Positions 20,003 to 30,040 of a DNA stretch of 33,679 bases are shown here, in pieces. This stretch comes from Blattamonas nauphoetae (Eukaryota; Preaxostyla; Oxymonadida). A program made the translations under genes and the position numbers. The notes beneath the pieces were generated by a model. The model saw only the letters and a list, made by a program, of their open reading frames with translations, searched no databases and was not told the DNA's origin. Location of the stretch: positions 1-33,679 of the forward strand of contig JARBJD010000558.1 of the NCBI GenBank assembly GCA_033064195.1, read 5' to 3'. The stretch's first letter is position 1. Each line of letters opens with the position of its first letter.

Positions 20003-23000
20003 TCAAAAATCCGATATTTTAACGAATTCTCTGACAGCAGCCGTATAACCTTCGTTATACTTGTATCGAACTATTGCTCTTTCAATTGCTGTTGCATTGG
20101 GATTCGTGGACGGCTGAATCCGAATGATACCGAGTTCGTCATCCGACGCGTGCCTGTGTCGATTTGGAGCGGATGTTGAGCTGCTGATGGCCGTCTTTGC
20201 GTCGCCCTGCGAGTTCTGAGTGGCACTTGCAGTGTCCTCCTTCCTTTCCTCCCTCACCTTCATCTCCTTCCACCGGAACTGCTCCAACTCAATCTGATGC
20301 GCCAGCAACCGCTTTGTGGCCACAGGGAGGTCATTCTTGTTGATCTGTGCGGCATTCTGGTTGAGCTTCCACGGCTGCGAGGAGGACGAGGTGGCTGGCT
20401 GGGAAGGCGTGAAGAGGACGGCCAGTGGCGGTTCCATAACAAAGTCATCGCCCTGCTGGACGTATGTCAGGTTGAGCGAGGCGAAGATGCGGATGACGCG
20501 CAGGAGAGAGGCACGCTCGGCTGGGAAAGGAAGAGAGGAGAGGAAAGCGATGAAAGAAAGAAGAAGGAGAAGAGATGGTGTGATGGGTGATGACAAGGGA
20601 TGAAGAGAAAGAGAATATCCGAAACACACAATCCACAGCTGTCAGCTTGCCCTCCTCTTCGACCTTCGCAAACAGCGAGGCTCGGGCGGAGGAGACGGTC
20701 GATGTGAACAAAGGCGGGAAGGCGACGAGCGGGAAGAACGTCAGCAGATCCTGCCCCGACGAGAGCGTCTGGCTTCTGAGAAGGGCAGCGGGGCTGATTG
20801 GGGCAGAAAGGAACATTCGCATATCTCCGTCCAAGCCAGACAGAAAGCGGGAGAGAAGATTGAGGTTGTTGCTTTGGAAGAAGCGGAGGTCGCGGAGTGG
20901 GTTGTAGAAATCGAAGTTGAACGGGCGAGTGTTGAGCGAGCTGAGGAGCGGGGCAGTTGGGACGAGTGTGGGCGAGAGGAGGAGCGGGTGGGTGAGGGAG
21001 GACGGCAGGAACGTCTTTGGAGGCGAAGGACTTGTGAGGTGTTTGAATCTCGCGTTGAAATAGGGCAGCGTCCCCAACACTCCAAAATGCTGTTGGTTGT
21101 GTGCAGCCGAGCTGAGTGTGTCGGAACAAGATGCGATCTCCTCGAGATGGCTCAGAAGAGAGAGGAAGCTCGCTTCGGTCTGCACGTTGGTGGACGATCG
21201 CCGCTCGCCGATCTGTACGGCTGTGTTTGGAAGGGCACTCCACAGCCAGTCGCCGACCTTCTCGTTTTCGAAGGAAGAAGCCGACGAGAGGAGAGCGAAG
21301 GAGCGGGCCAGCACGTCGCACTCGGTCGGGATGGTCGGGTCTGCCATCTGCCCCGAGATCCGCGCAGTGTCTGCAGTTGGCGTGAAGACGAGGTGCAGGA
21401 CGTCGAGCTGGTTGAGGTGCAGTTGGGCGGTGGACGAGGTGAGGAGGGCAGTCGGGGTCAGTCGGGTCGTCTTGGCGGATGTTGGTGTGAAGACGGGATC
21501 GAAGAACCGCGTTGTTTCGAGTGTCCGTTCGCCGTCGTGCACAATTCGGTTCAGCCGCTCTTGGAACGATTGCTTCCGTGTCTTGTGGAGTTTGGTGGAG
21601 AGGGGGATGAGAGAGAACGAGTTCTCTTCGGTGGCGACTGAGCTGAGCTGGACAGTGTCACGCGAGACGGGAGGGAGTGGCGACCGCTTCGGTGCTTTCG
21701 GTGAGAACTCGTCGAGTCCTCTCTTCGTCCTGCCCTCTCCGCTCTCACCCTCCTTCTCCCTCTCCGCCCTCCTCTTCTGCTGCTCCTCCCACTTCTTCCT
21801 CCCAATCCCTCCCTCCAGCTGCGCCTGGTTCAGCACTGCTCGCAGGTCGCCGTTGTGCATCTGCAGACTCATCTGCGCTTCGGCTGCATCGAACGGGCAG
21901 TTCTCTTTCCGACAGACCCGCTCCAGAAACTTGAGTGCCTCTCGCTCGTTCATCTTTTGCTTCGCTGTGTTCACGTTCTGATGAGCAGACGGGAGCACAC
22001 TCGAGGCGAGCGAGGGGCGGAACTGGAAGTGGCGAGAGACGGCGAGGAGGGGCCGAATGGCGGGGCGGAACTGGTCGTTGCAGATGGCGACGATGGGACG
22101 AGAAATGAGCGGCGCAGACTTCGCTTTGTCTTCGCTCGGTTTGGACGCCTTTTCCACGCTCAGCTTTCCACTTTCCTGTTTCGGCCCTTTCTTCGCTGGC
22201 TTCGTCTTGTCGTGTTTGGATTTGGAGGCGTGTCGGGTTGTGCCGTTGACGAGGTTGACAAGCTGCTGGACCACTCCCGCGTCGGTCTCTTCAGCAAACG
22301 CGTCCAGGTCTTCGATGATCACACACACTGGCTTCGAGACGTCCTCGTGGCCCTTCGAGAAGAACGAGAGGGACGTCGACCCAACAGCATCGCGGATGGT
22401 CTGGCTGAGCGTGGCCCTCGTCTTCTCGTCTGCGGTGTTCACCTCAACCACTCGATACCCAGCGTGCTTGGCCAGAAAGTGGGCTGTCGTGCTTTTGCCT
22501 GTTCCGGGTGGGCCGGAGAAGAGGGCAATCTTTTGGAGTGGTCGGCCGTCCTCGCCCAGAAGCTTTTCGTACTCGATTTTGGGTTCGTCTGGCGACTCTT
22601 CGGTGGATTTGGGGGTGGAGTGAGTGGATGAAGTGGTTGTGGGTGGGGCAGAGGGGGTATTTTGGTTGGCGGAGGATCTGTTCCCGAAGGACTGGTTCAG
22701 CTGTGTGTATCGACCGGATGGGGCGGGACCAGATGAAGTGTCGGTTCCTGCTGGCTTTTGGCGTTCAGAATATTGCTCCACTTTCTTTTTGTAGTTTCCA
22801 TAAAAGCCTCCAGCCTTCGAAACACTCGGTGTGTACGCTGCTCCTCGCGAGGTGAACGACTTTCGGTAATTCTGTTGTATTGGGTTGAGGTTGCGGTTAT
22901 CCCGAAATTGACCTTGTTTCCAGTCACGGCGTTGGAAAAATGGGTTCAGTGGGCGAGGTTGGATTGTCATGGGCCGATGGAAGACGCAGGGAACCCAAGT

Positions 23001-24107
23001 TGCGAACCAGCGATGGATCTCTTTCAAGAGTGTCTGGAGGAGTGAGAAAAATTAACTCAAACAGGATCAGCAATAAGTTCGTTGTAACTTTTGGCATCAT
23101 GTTTCTGGACCCACAGTGGCCGTGGAGGGCGAGGCTTCCCAAGTTGGGGATGCTTGTGAATCTCGTCAGCTGGCTCGACTGGATCTGTTTCTTCGACACT
23201 TTTCGCTTCCCTTTCGAGCATCTCCTCGTGAAGTCTCACATTCTTTTCAATAGCACGAGCGGTCTATGAATGGGCGAAGATCAAAAGTTCAAAAAAAAGT
23301 GGAGCAAACTTCAAGTTCGATCTCATTCAGCATTCCTGACACCTTTCCGAACAATCCGACTTCGAGTGCATCTCGTCCAAGATCTGATGATGTGGGGAGA
23401 GCACCTGTGGACAAGAGATCCTTATTTGGATTCAATAGACCAGAAGAAGGATGTGATTGTCCATGAACGGATATTGAGTTCAGAAAAGACGTGGAGTTAA
23501 TCAAATTGATAAAGACGGGATTGTCCGTTTCCACCTGCCAATCAAGTTCTTTGAGCCAAAACTCATCTGCGAGAGAGGAGGGTATCATGGAAGTTGGAAG
23601 ACGAGAGAGATTCGCTGAGACAGAGGATATGCGGAGGGGTGCGGTTGAAGTGGGTGATGTGTCTTGTTTCGATTCTGGCTTTGAATAAAGCGGTCGCCAT
23701 TGAGTTGACGGATCTGGAAGCTCAAAGTCATCCATAAACAAATCTGGTGATTCTTCGATCCTGGGACGTTCTTCATACACATCTGGTTCCACAGAATTTG
23801 TCTCGAATTGTTGAGAAAACGGAGGGAGGCTCTCACTGAGTGATGCGTTTTGTTCAAGCGAGTCCAATTGCTTTTCTGGGGCTTTTTGAGGTTCTGGAAT
23901 AACTGGTGGATCTGTATCTGGATGGACTCCGTCATATACTACGAATTGTTAAAAATAATACCAGGATTTAGGTGAGAGAGACGATGATGAGTTCTTTCTG
24001 ACAAAACGGTACAAACGGGAGGTTAGCTCGTTGATCTCATCTGCCTCAAGTAGAAGTTGTTCATTAAGGTCAAAATCATCGTCGAAGTCCGCGAACGTTG
24101 AGTCCAT
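20003..24107 (-). CDS. CTF18: CTF18, large subunit of the alternative replication clamp loader
   Basis: Five exons (24107-24008, 23938-23310, 23263-23063, 23033-20630, 20520-20003) join in phase to about 1283 residues. CTF18 with RFC2-5, CTF8 and DCC1 loads PCNA for the leading strand and supports cohesion and the replication checkpoint. The N-terminus is acidic (DSTFADFDDDFDLNEQLLLE), like other CTF18 proteins. LWVQKHDAKSYNELIADP (about 293-310) is the clamp-loader entry motif. Walker A is SGPPGTGKST (483-492). Walker B is CVIIEDLDAF (547-556), with the usual Asp-Glu pair reversed. Sensor 1 lies in IVAICNDQF. The C-terminus RYKYNEGYTAAVREFVKI matches the conserved CTF18 tail that binds CTF8-DCC1. 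A Pro/Ser/Gln linker and Lys-rich insert make it longer than the human protein. The first exon boundary (intron 1) is the least certain. Confidence 0.9.
20521..20629 (-). other. CTF18 intron 4 (109 bp)
   Basis: Minus-strand GTGTGT donor at 20629 and CCTTTCCCAG acceptor ending at 20521, phase 1. It joins KLTAVD to SERASLLRVIRIFASL. Confidence 0.9.
23034..23062 (-). other. CTF18 intron 3 (29 bp)
   Basis: Minus-strand GTTTGAG donor at 23062 and CTCCTCCAG acceptor ending at 23034, phase 0. It joins NELIADP to TLLKEIHRWFATW, matching the conserved clamp-loader entry region. This is the shortest intron in the window. Confidence 0.85.
23264..23309 (-). other. CTF18 intron 2 (46 bp)
   Basis: Minus-strand GTTTGC donor at 23309 and CATTCATAG acceptor ending at 23264, phase 0, joining NEIELE to TARAIEKNVRLHEE. 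Confidence 0.75.
23939..24007 (-). other. CTF18 intron 1 (69 bp)
   Basis: Minus-strand GTTTTG donor at 24007 and ATTCGTAG acceptor ending at 23939, phase 1, joining SRLY to YDGVHPDTDPP. A closer GTATTA donor exists but gives a stop with this acceptor. Confidence 0.55.
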
Positions 24108-24150
24108 TTTGACGTGGTGAGATCGATCACGATTATGGCTTGGAAAGAAG

Positions 24151-24268
24151 AGATGAAGAAATATTGAGTATTCGTCCAGTGAAATGTGTGTAAAATCAAG
24201 TAATAACTTTGATAGTCCTTTATAACTCGTCTCATTGAACCTGTTGTGATCCTTCCCTTTTGTTACTC
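24151..24268 (+). repeat. DIRS inverted terminal repeat, left
   Basis: About 118 bp, the reverse complement of 28486-28600. It begins AGATGAAGAAATATTGAG and ends GTTACTC, and overlaps the last codons of the recombinase region. Confidence 0.92.
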
Positions 24269-25400
24269 GTTGGGAGAGGAAAGAAGAGATGAAGTCCGTT
24301 TTCCCTTGTTTCGTTTTTTGTTGTTTCTTGTGCTAGAGGTGGGTGGTGGGTCTAATATTTCTTCATCTCTTCTTTCCAAGCCATAATCGTGATCACTCTT
24401 CAGTGATCTTCGATTTATGGCCTTGTCTCTCCGAGATGAAGAAATATTGAGTGCGTTGGGAGTCGTCCTTGGCTTAAGGTAGTGTTTCTCAAGAATTCCT
24501 GACTTTACGCTCAACCTGGCACCTCTAGCAATGTCATTCAGTTTCTCTCCACGTTCAACTTTCTTCGAAAGTCCTGAGTGTTTGAGTGAATACGGTTTAA
24601 ATTTGTTCGTATCCACGCCGGCCCTCTGCATAACTTTGCCGACCAACTTGGCAATATCTCCTGGCTTCCGCTGGTTGGTCTCTGATCCCAACAGCTGCCC
24701 TGTCCATTGAAGTCCCTGCTTCAGACAATCGAGTTGCTTGATCCAACTCTCCGTTTTCAATTCTAGTGGGAGGTGTCGTTCATCGAGTGTGATGGTTTCC
24801 GGTTCGACACCTGATTTGAGAGTTGTGGTTAGTACTGTCGTTCCATTTTGGAAGGAAACAGACTCACGACAAATTCGAGCTATCTCTGTGAATCGTAGAG
24901 AGTGATTCAGTGTGAGAGTTATCGCGATCGCAGATCTAATTTCCTCTTCATCCAACTCCTGTTTCCTTTCCCACATCTTCCTCAACTCTGATTCCATCAG
25001 GTCCGCGTCCCAAGTCTCCGCATATTTTGCCGTTTGAGGATTAACTTTTCTCATTCCCTTCATAGTTGCGCTCACCAGAGCTGATGCGCCTACCTGTCCA
25101 AGTCCCAGGAGCTGGGAAAGAAATGAGACGGCGCTCCGCTCAGAGAATGGGGGCGCTTTAATCCGCCAGGCGGCATCGTCCTCGACAGGAAATTGGCTAC
25201 CTCGGAAGGATTAGTATCCCTCCAATCTCTTCCATCGTGATCCGCCTCCTCGATCCATCGACGGATCGACTTTGCATACTGTCTGCGAGTTGACTCGCTC
25301 ATTCCCACAAGGATCCAGATCATTGTTCGAGAGTCCAGTTTTAGTTCCTCTGCCAGCCCTTCCCAGATTTCTCCACTAAGAATGCGCGAAGGGATCCTGG
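24263..25400 (-). mobile_element. DIRS tyrosine recombinase region
   Basis: Contains the catalytic-domain pattern of a tyrosine recombinase: an arginine in LNHSLRFTEIARI, then the late motif YSLKHSGLSKKVERG (H-x-x-x analogue) and a terminal EKHYLKP with the likely nucleophile tyrosine. The upstream core-binding part overlaps the end of the RT region in another frame. This recombinase replaces the DDE integrase of LTR elements. Confidence 0.82.
24354..24451. repeat. DIRS internal complementary region
   Basis: The first half (24354-24395) is complementary to the left outer end (24125-24165). The second half (24394-24451) is complementary to the right outer end (about 28580-28637). In DIRS-1 this region templates completion of the ends during circle formation. 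Confidence 0.88.
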
Positions 25401-27434
25401 CGGTCTGCTGCTGGCCGATGCTCTCAGTCCGGGACCCTCTGTTGTTATCTCTGCTGTTCTGCCAAGCCATTGTGTCTTCGTGGCCATTGAGATTAGATCG
25501 CTCAGGTTGGGGAGCGTTGTCCAGTCTGGAACGATCGCAATGATCGTCGGTTGTTCCATCTTGATCTTGTCGATCATTCTTGGAATTTGAGGAATTGGTG
25601 GGAATGCATAGATGCATTCTTCCCTTGACCAATCCTGTAATAGGGCGTTTGTACCCTCCGAGCCCGTCTCCTTCATGAGGCTCCAAAACCTGGGTGTTTG
25701 TGTGTTGTGAGCCGTTGCGAAGGCGTCGATTGACGGTGAGACGCCCCATTCTCTTGTCAAAGACAGAAGCACTTGTGGATCCAGTCGGTAGTCTGATGCG
25801 TCGCGCATCCGCGACAATCTGTCCGCCGTCGAGTTTGCCTCCCCGGCGATGTGCTCGGCCCAGAGCCGACATTCCGCAGCTTCTGCCTCCCTGAATAGAG
25901 TCTTGAATACATCCAGCAGTGTCAAGCACGAACTCTTCCTGTTTATGTTCGATACAACCGATGTGTTGTCCGACATAACTAATACATCCTCCCCTGCTTT
26001 TATGATCCCTCTTCTCATTCCCTCTGAGAATCCCCTTAAAACCGCCAGTGTTTCTCGACGGTTGCTTGTGAGAGCTACGCCGTCGGTCAGTTTTTCCTGC
26101 CACCAGTCCTCTTCTCCCTCCCGCTTCCAGACCACACCGATGCCCCATTCGCTGGCATCGGTTGTCATCGTCACTGATGGTCTGAAGCTCCTGATGGACC
26201 GTTGAATCGGTCTCTTGAGTCGGTCCAACCACCACCGCATCTCCTGCATCCCGCTTTCCGACATCTGTGACATTCCTTCGAACCCTTCGCGGCAGACGAT
26301 CTCCTCTTTCCATGCGACAAGGTGTCGACTGTTGAAGAATGCGAGAGTGTTTGCAAAAGACATCGCTTGGACTTTCCCGATGAGTGATGCGACGGACCTT
26401 GCCCTTGATAACCGTCCTTCCTCCTGCCGCCTGATACTGTGTCTGATCTGGTCCCTCAGATTCCTTCTCTTCTTTTCCTCCACTTCCACAGTCATCTTCT
26501 CTGTGTCCCACATGAATCCCAGATATTGAATTCTGTGTGATGGGATCACCACTGACTTCTTCCGGTTGATGGTAAAACCCAGTCTTTCGAGTTCTGTGAT
26601 AAGTTTTCGTGTGTTGACCTCTGTCTCTTGCTGTGTTGATCCTGAAACCAGAAAGTCGTCCAAGTAAGCCATTAGACGGAAATGAGGTCGAAAGGAGGCA
26701 ATGACTGGTCTGATTAGCTTTGTGAAGATTCTTGGAGCAGATGTCAGGCCGAAACAGAGGGTTGTCTGAGCATAGTATTTGCCTTCTGCGCTGAACTCGA
26801 AATAGGGAATTTGGTCCTCGTTGAGAGGGACGTGAAGGTACGCGTGAGTCAAGTCGACGGAGGTCAACCAACCTCCCTCGATCATTAGTGCGGCTGCCGT
26901 CGAAACTCCTTCCATTTTGAAATGTTCGTGAACTATTCTGTTGTTCAGCTGTCGACAATCCAGAATTCGCCTCCATGTCCCATCCTTCTTCTTGAGAACG
27001 AAGGTGGGACTCCACATCCGGACACTTTCTCGCGACACTTCCTCTATCACTCCCTCCAGTAGCTCCTCCTTCAGGACCTCTCGTAATCCTTCCGTCTCCT
27101 CTTTCCCCAATTTTATCTCGAATGGAGTACCCGCGCTTGTCGGCGGCCCAGACTCCATCCATTCGAGCTCGACGCCGTGATGCACCATCTCCCCCAAGCC
27201 ATATTTGTTCCACTCCCTCCAATGATGTCTTAGCTTCCCCCCTATGCCTCCAAACGTCCTTTCTGAGCAGCGTGTGTCCTGACCCGTTGCTGGAGTGCTT
27301 TGAGAACCTAATATCGTCTTCTTTTCGTCGTGGGGTCTTGATTCCTTTGCGAATAAGGGGGTGATTGTGCTGATCGTTTCCTGTGAGTTTGTGGAGTTGA
27401 AGTTTGTTGTGGACTCTGTCTCTGTGTTGTCCAC
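25341..27434 (-). mobile_element. DIRS reverse transcriptase and RNase H region
   Basis: An open frame of 697 codons. RT motifs are WSPTFVLKKKDGTWRRILDC (about 141-160), SVDLTHAYLHVPL, FGLTSAPRIFTKL and the catalytic box YLDD (257-260). RNase H follows with TTDASEWGIGVVW and MSDNTSVV. A DIRS-like C-terminal extension (SPSIDAFATAHN, YAFPPIPQI) comes next. A second long open frame (25090-27222) lies over almost the whole region. Its downstream end, past the RT core, has a recombinase-like N-terminal helix bundle (STRRQYAKSIRRWIEE). Confidence 0.92.
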
Positions 27435-28452
27435 GATCGATTTGTTGAGAACTGCCCCAAGGTGGGGCCTTGGCGAAAAAACTGCGACCTTCCTCGGAAA
27501 TCCCCTCGCTTCATTTCTCTTTCCTTCTTTGTCTTCTCCTCCAACTGCTCGATGTGCGACCTCTGCCTCGCCATGGACGCCTGACGTCCAGCTTCTTCGA
27601 TGGGGTCGACACGAAGTCCTAGGACGTGCGAGAGGCGAGCATCGTTTGCCCGCCTCACCAGTTCACCTGATTTAAGAGTCATGAGTTCCAGAGCTCGGAG
27701 TCGCTCTGAAGCTGTCCTACATTGTACTACGGATCCAATTCCAAGTTTAGTCAGGTGGAAAGCCTCCTGCTCCATCTTCCTGAGAGATGTGTTGATCGGA
27801 GAGTATTTCGATTTCATCTTGTCCGCTATCGCATCCGGGTACATTTGCACCGCGTCTCCAATGTTTGCCATTCTCATCTTTAATTCTTCTTCGTCCTCCT
27901 CCTCCCATTGGAACGCCGGGAGGATCTCGATCATCTGCTCCAGCTTGGATGTGATAGTATCATAATCTTCATCATCTTCTGCCTCCACTTCCGCCGCCGA
28001 AGCTTTCTCTGGAATTTCCAATTGTTCCGCCCACTTAATTTTCGTATGGTGCGATAAATTCCTGAATGGTCCCGGAGTTACGCGACCGTCATATTCTGGC
28101 TGTGGTGAGACTGATCGAACAAACATTTGCTGTGAGTCAGCCTCGGCGAGCGTTTGGCTTGCTGTCTTCCATGTTCCCTCCTCCGGGGCGAGTTTGAACC
28201 ACTCGGAGGAGTCCGCACCAACGATCGCATCAATCTGGACGGCCATGAGGCGAGCGATGTGGAAGAAGGGTCCCAGGGCATATTGTGCGCGTGGGGGACT
28301 ATGAAGTCACCATACCGGCTGATCGCTGTCGTGTCGCCGGAGTTGATTGCCGCCAGAGCCGTCGCAAACTCCTGGCGTAGGTCGAATATGGCCTCTAGTT
28401 GTGGTCGGATATCATTCACAGTTGGTACATTCCTGCTTCTTTCAGGCTGCAT
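27308..28452 (-). mobile_element. DIRS gag-like region
   Basis: First coding part of the element. It is acidic and helix-rich in the middle (EEEDEEELKMRMANIGDAV) and basic Arg/Gln/Ser-rich at the end (THRKRSAQSPPYSQR), as expected for a nucleic-acid-binding structural protein. It overlaps the start of the polymerase region. Confidence 0.65.
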
Positions 28453-28485
28453 GATCCCCTATCTGCTTGATACACACAATCAAAG

Positions 28486-28600
28486 GAGTAACAAAGGGAA
28501 GGATCACAACAGGTTCAATGAGACGAGTTATAAAGGACTATCAAAGTTATTACTTGATTTTACACATTTCACTGGACGAATACTCAATATTTCTTCATCT
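28486..28600 (-). repeat. DIRS inverted terminal repeat, right
   Basis: About 115 bp, inverted relative to the left repeat and identical apart from two small length differences. It lies just upstream of the gag-like region and probably carries the element's promoter (inference from the family). Confidence 0.92.
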
Positions 28601-29068
28601 CGAGAGACAAGGCCATAAATCGAAGATCACTGAAGAGAGATGTGTAACTTGGGCCCCAATCTTGATATCATCCAGAATTTTTAGAACACCGTTAATTACT
28701 CTTAATATATTCAGAAATGGTGTCCGTAAAACCTTAAAATGCTTCAGCATCGAGAAATCGATCACAGTAAATGAGACTCATTCTCCAGAATACACGCTCG
28801 AAAAGACTCCATCCCACCAGACAGTCAGATGAAAGGTAAAAGTTCTTCCAAATTGTTGTGGTCAGGATTGTATTCTATTTCTTTGAGGAAATCACTTTCA
28901 CAAGGAGAAAGTCACTTCTTGAAATAAGGAGAGAGGATATGAGAAAAAGATTGACAGACTATTGGATTCGAATTTAAGAAGTTGATGTGGTCATCAACAC
29001 CAATCTTCGGGAGTGTAGTGATTACTGGAGTCGTTTGTTTCCGTGGAAATTCGTCACTAGAAAGTGCC

Positions 29069-29086
29069 AAATATGGGGTATAATTG
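29069..29086 (+). repeat. 18-bp direct repeat, copy 1
   Basis: AAATATGGGGTATAATTG, identical to 29584-29601, 515 bp apart, in A+T-rich intergenic sequence. Confidence 0.8.
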
Positions 29087-29583
29087 ATTCACACAGTCCA
29101 TCGTTATCGATTCTGGAAAATTAGAAACTTCCACTGAAGCGATCGTGAGATAGGGATGGCTGTTTTCACGAGTGGTATCTACACTTTAGCCCGTTTTTCT
29201 GACAATATTGGATCAAGTACGGAAGAAAAGTGAATACCGTGTTGATGAAGATGTGTGTTGATCTGGAAGTGCTTGATACGGGCATCTGTCCGTGATCGCT
29301 TCATCCCAATTTGTCTTTTCCTTGTTTCTGGTGATGTTTCGGAAGTTCCTTCAAAGATATTGTTCCTGTAAGTCAGATATACGATAAAAGTCCGAAAATG
29401 AAGAAAAGTGAGGAAAGCAATGAAGATGACTGATCACATAATGAAACAGGAAAATTTGTCCAGACTACCTTTGATCAGTCGCGATCTCGCTTGGGATTGA
29501 TTCTATTCTTTCCTCAGCTGTTCAGTCCTCTTCATTTTGGGTTTCGGTTTGGTAATTCGTGTGTTTTGTGACTCCAAACAATG

Positions 29584-29601
29584 AAATATGGGGTATAATT
29601 G
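29584..29601 (+). repeat. 18-bp direct repeat, copy 2
   Basis: Exact copy of 29069-29086. The flanks differ apart from general A+T richness. Confidence 0.8.
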
Positions 29602-29831
29602 TCATACAAGTCAAAGGTAAATCAACAAATGGACAACGGAAAGTTGAATGATAAAATTTCAGGATTGTAATTCAGGAGGGATTAGTGAATCGAAGATTGG
29701 GACCCAAAAGCCACAGATGCGCAATTTTTTGGACACTTTTGATCGAATTCACCAGAATTTTGACACCTGAAATTTTCCACCAGAATTTGGACACTTTTGA
29801 GTTCTTAAAAACCAGAATTTGGACACCACCA

Positions 29832-29870
29832 GATCATGGACACCTCCGAAGACGGAGGTGTCAATTGATC
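29832..29870. repeat. perfect hairpin, 10-bp stem with 4-nt loop plus outer pairing
   Basis: GACACCTCCG (29839-29848), loop AAGA, CGGAGGTGTC (29853-29862), flanked by GATCA and TGATC that can pair further out. It follows directly on three related GGACAC repeats, so it may mark the end of a small palindromic element. Confidence 0.75.
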
Positions 29871-30040
29871 AGTTTTGGGAATGGCAGACAAGTGAATGAG
29901 CAAAGAGAGAAGTGTCAAAAATAGAGCATTAAAACAAAAAGCATCGAACTCGTGAATATAGACAAAGGAAGTGAGTGGGTCAGGTTCGAGAAATATTCAT
30001 GAAAATAGCGATGGAAAGAAGGCGTAGGATGCAAAGTGAA

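Larger units (their letters stand above)
24125..28637 (-). mobile_element. DIRS-type tyrosine-recombinase retroelement
   Basis: A 4.5-kb element with inverted terminal repeats (24151-24268 and 28486-28600), outer end sequences, and an internal complementary region (24354-24451) that carries the complement of both outer ends side by side. That arrangement is diagnostic of DIRS-1-like elements, which replicate through a circle and integrate by tyrosine recombinase without target-site duplication. In minus-strand order it encodes a gag-like region, reverse transcriptase with RNase H, and a tyrosine recombinase. The two terminal repeats show no substitutions against each other, only small length differences, so the copy looks young. 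It looks nearly whole, with about two breaks in its coding parts. It sits 17 bp upstream of the CTF18 start codon, in the same orientation. Confidence 0.9.
28638..30040. other. gene-poor A+T-rich region with short repeats
   Basis: No supportable gene. It holds two copies of an 18-bp direct repeat, three ACCAGAATTTGGACAC-like repeats (29751-29766, 29779-29794, 29811-29826) and a hairpin at 29832-29870. Small open frames here lack recognisable domains. Confidence 0.6.

Noticed and set aside
20874-22631. Several plus-strand open frames of 188-294 codons
   Set aside because: They lie antisense to CTF18 exon 4, whose protein is clearly conserved; the plus-strand products have no recognisable domains.
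24795-24815. tRNA T-arm-like GGTTCGACACC
   Set aside because: It lies inside the recombinase region and no cloverleaf can be drawn around it.
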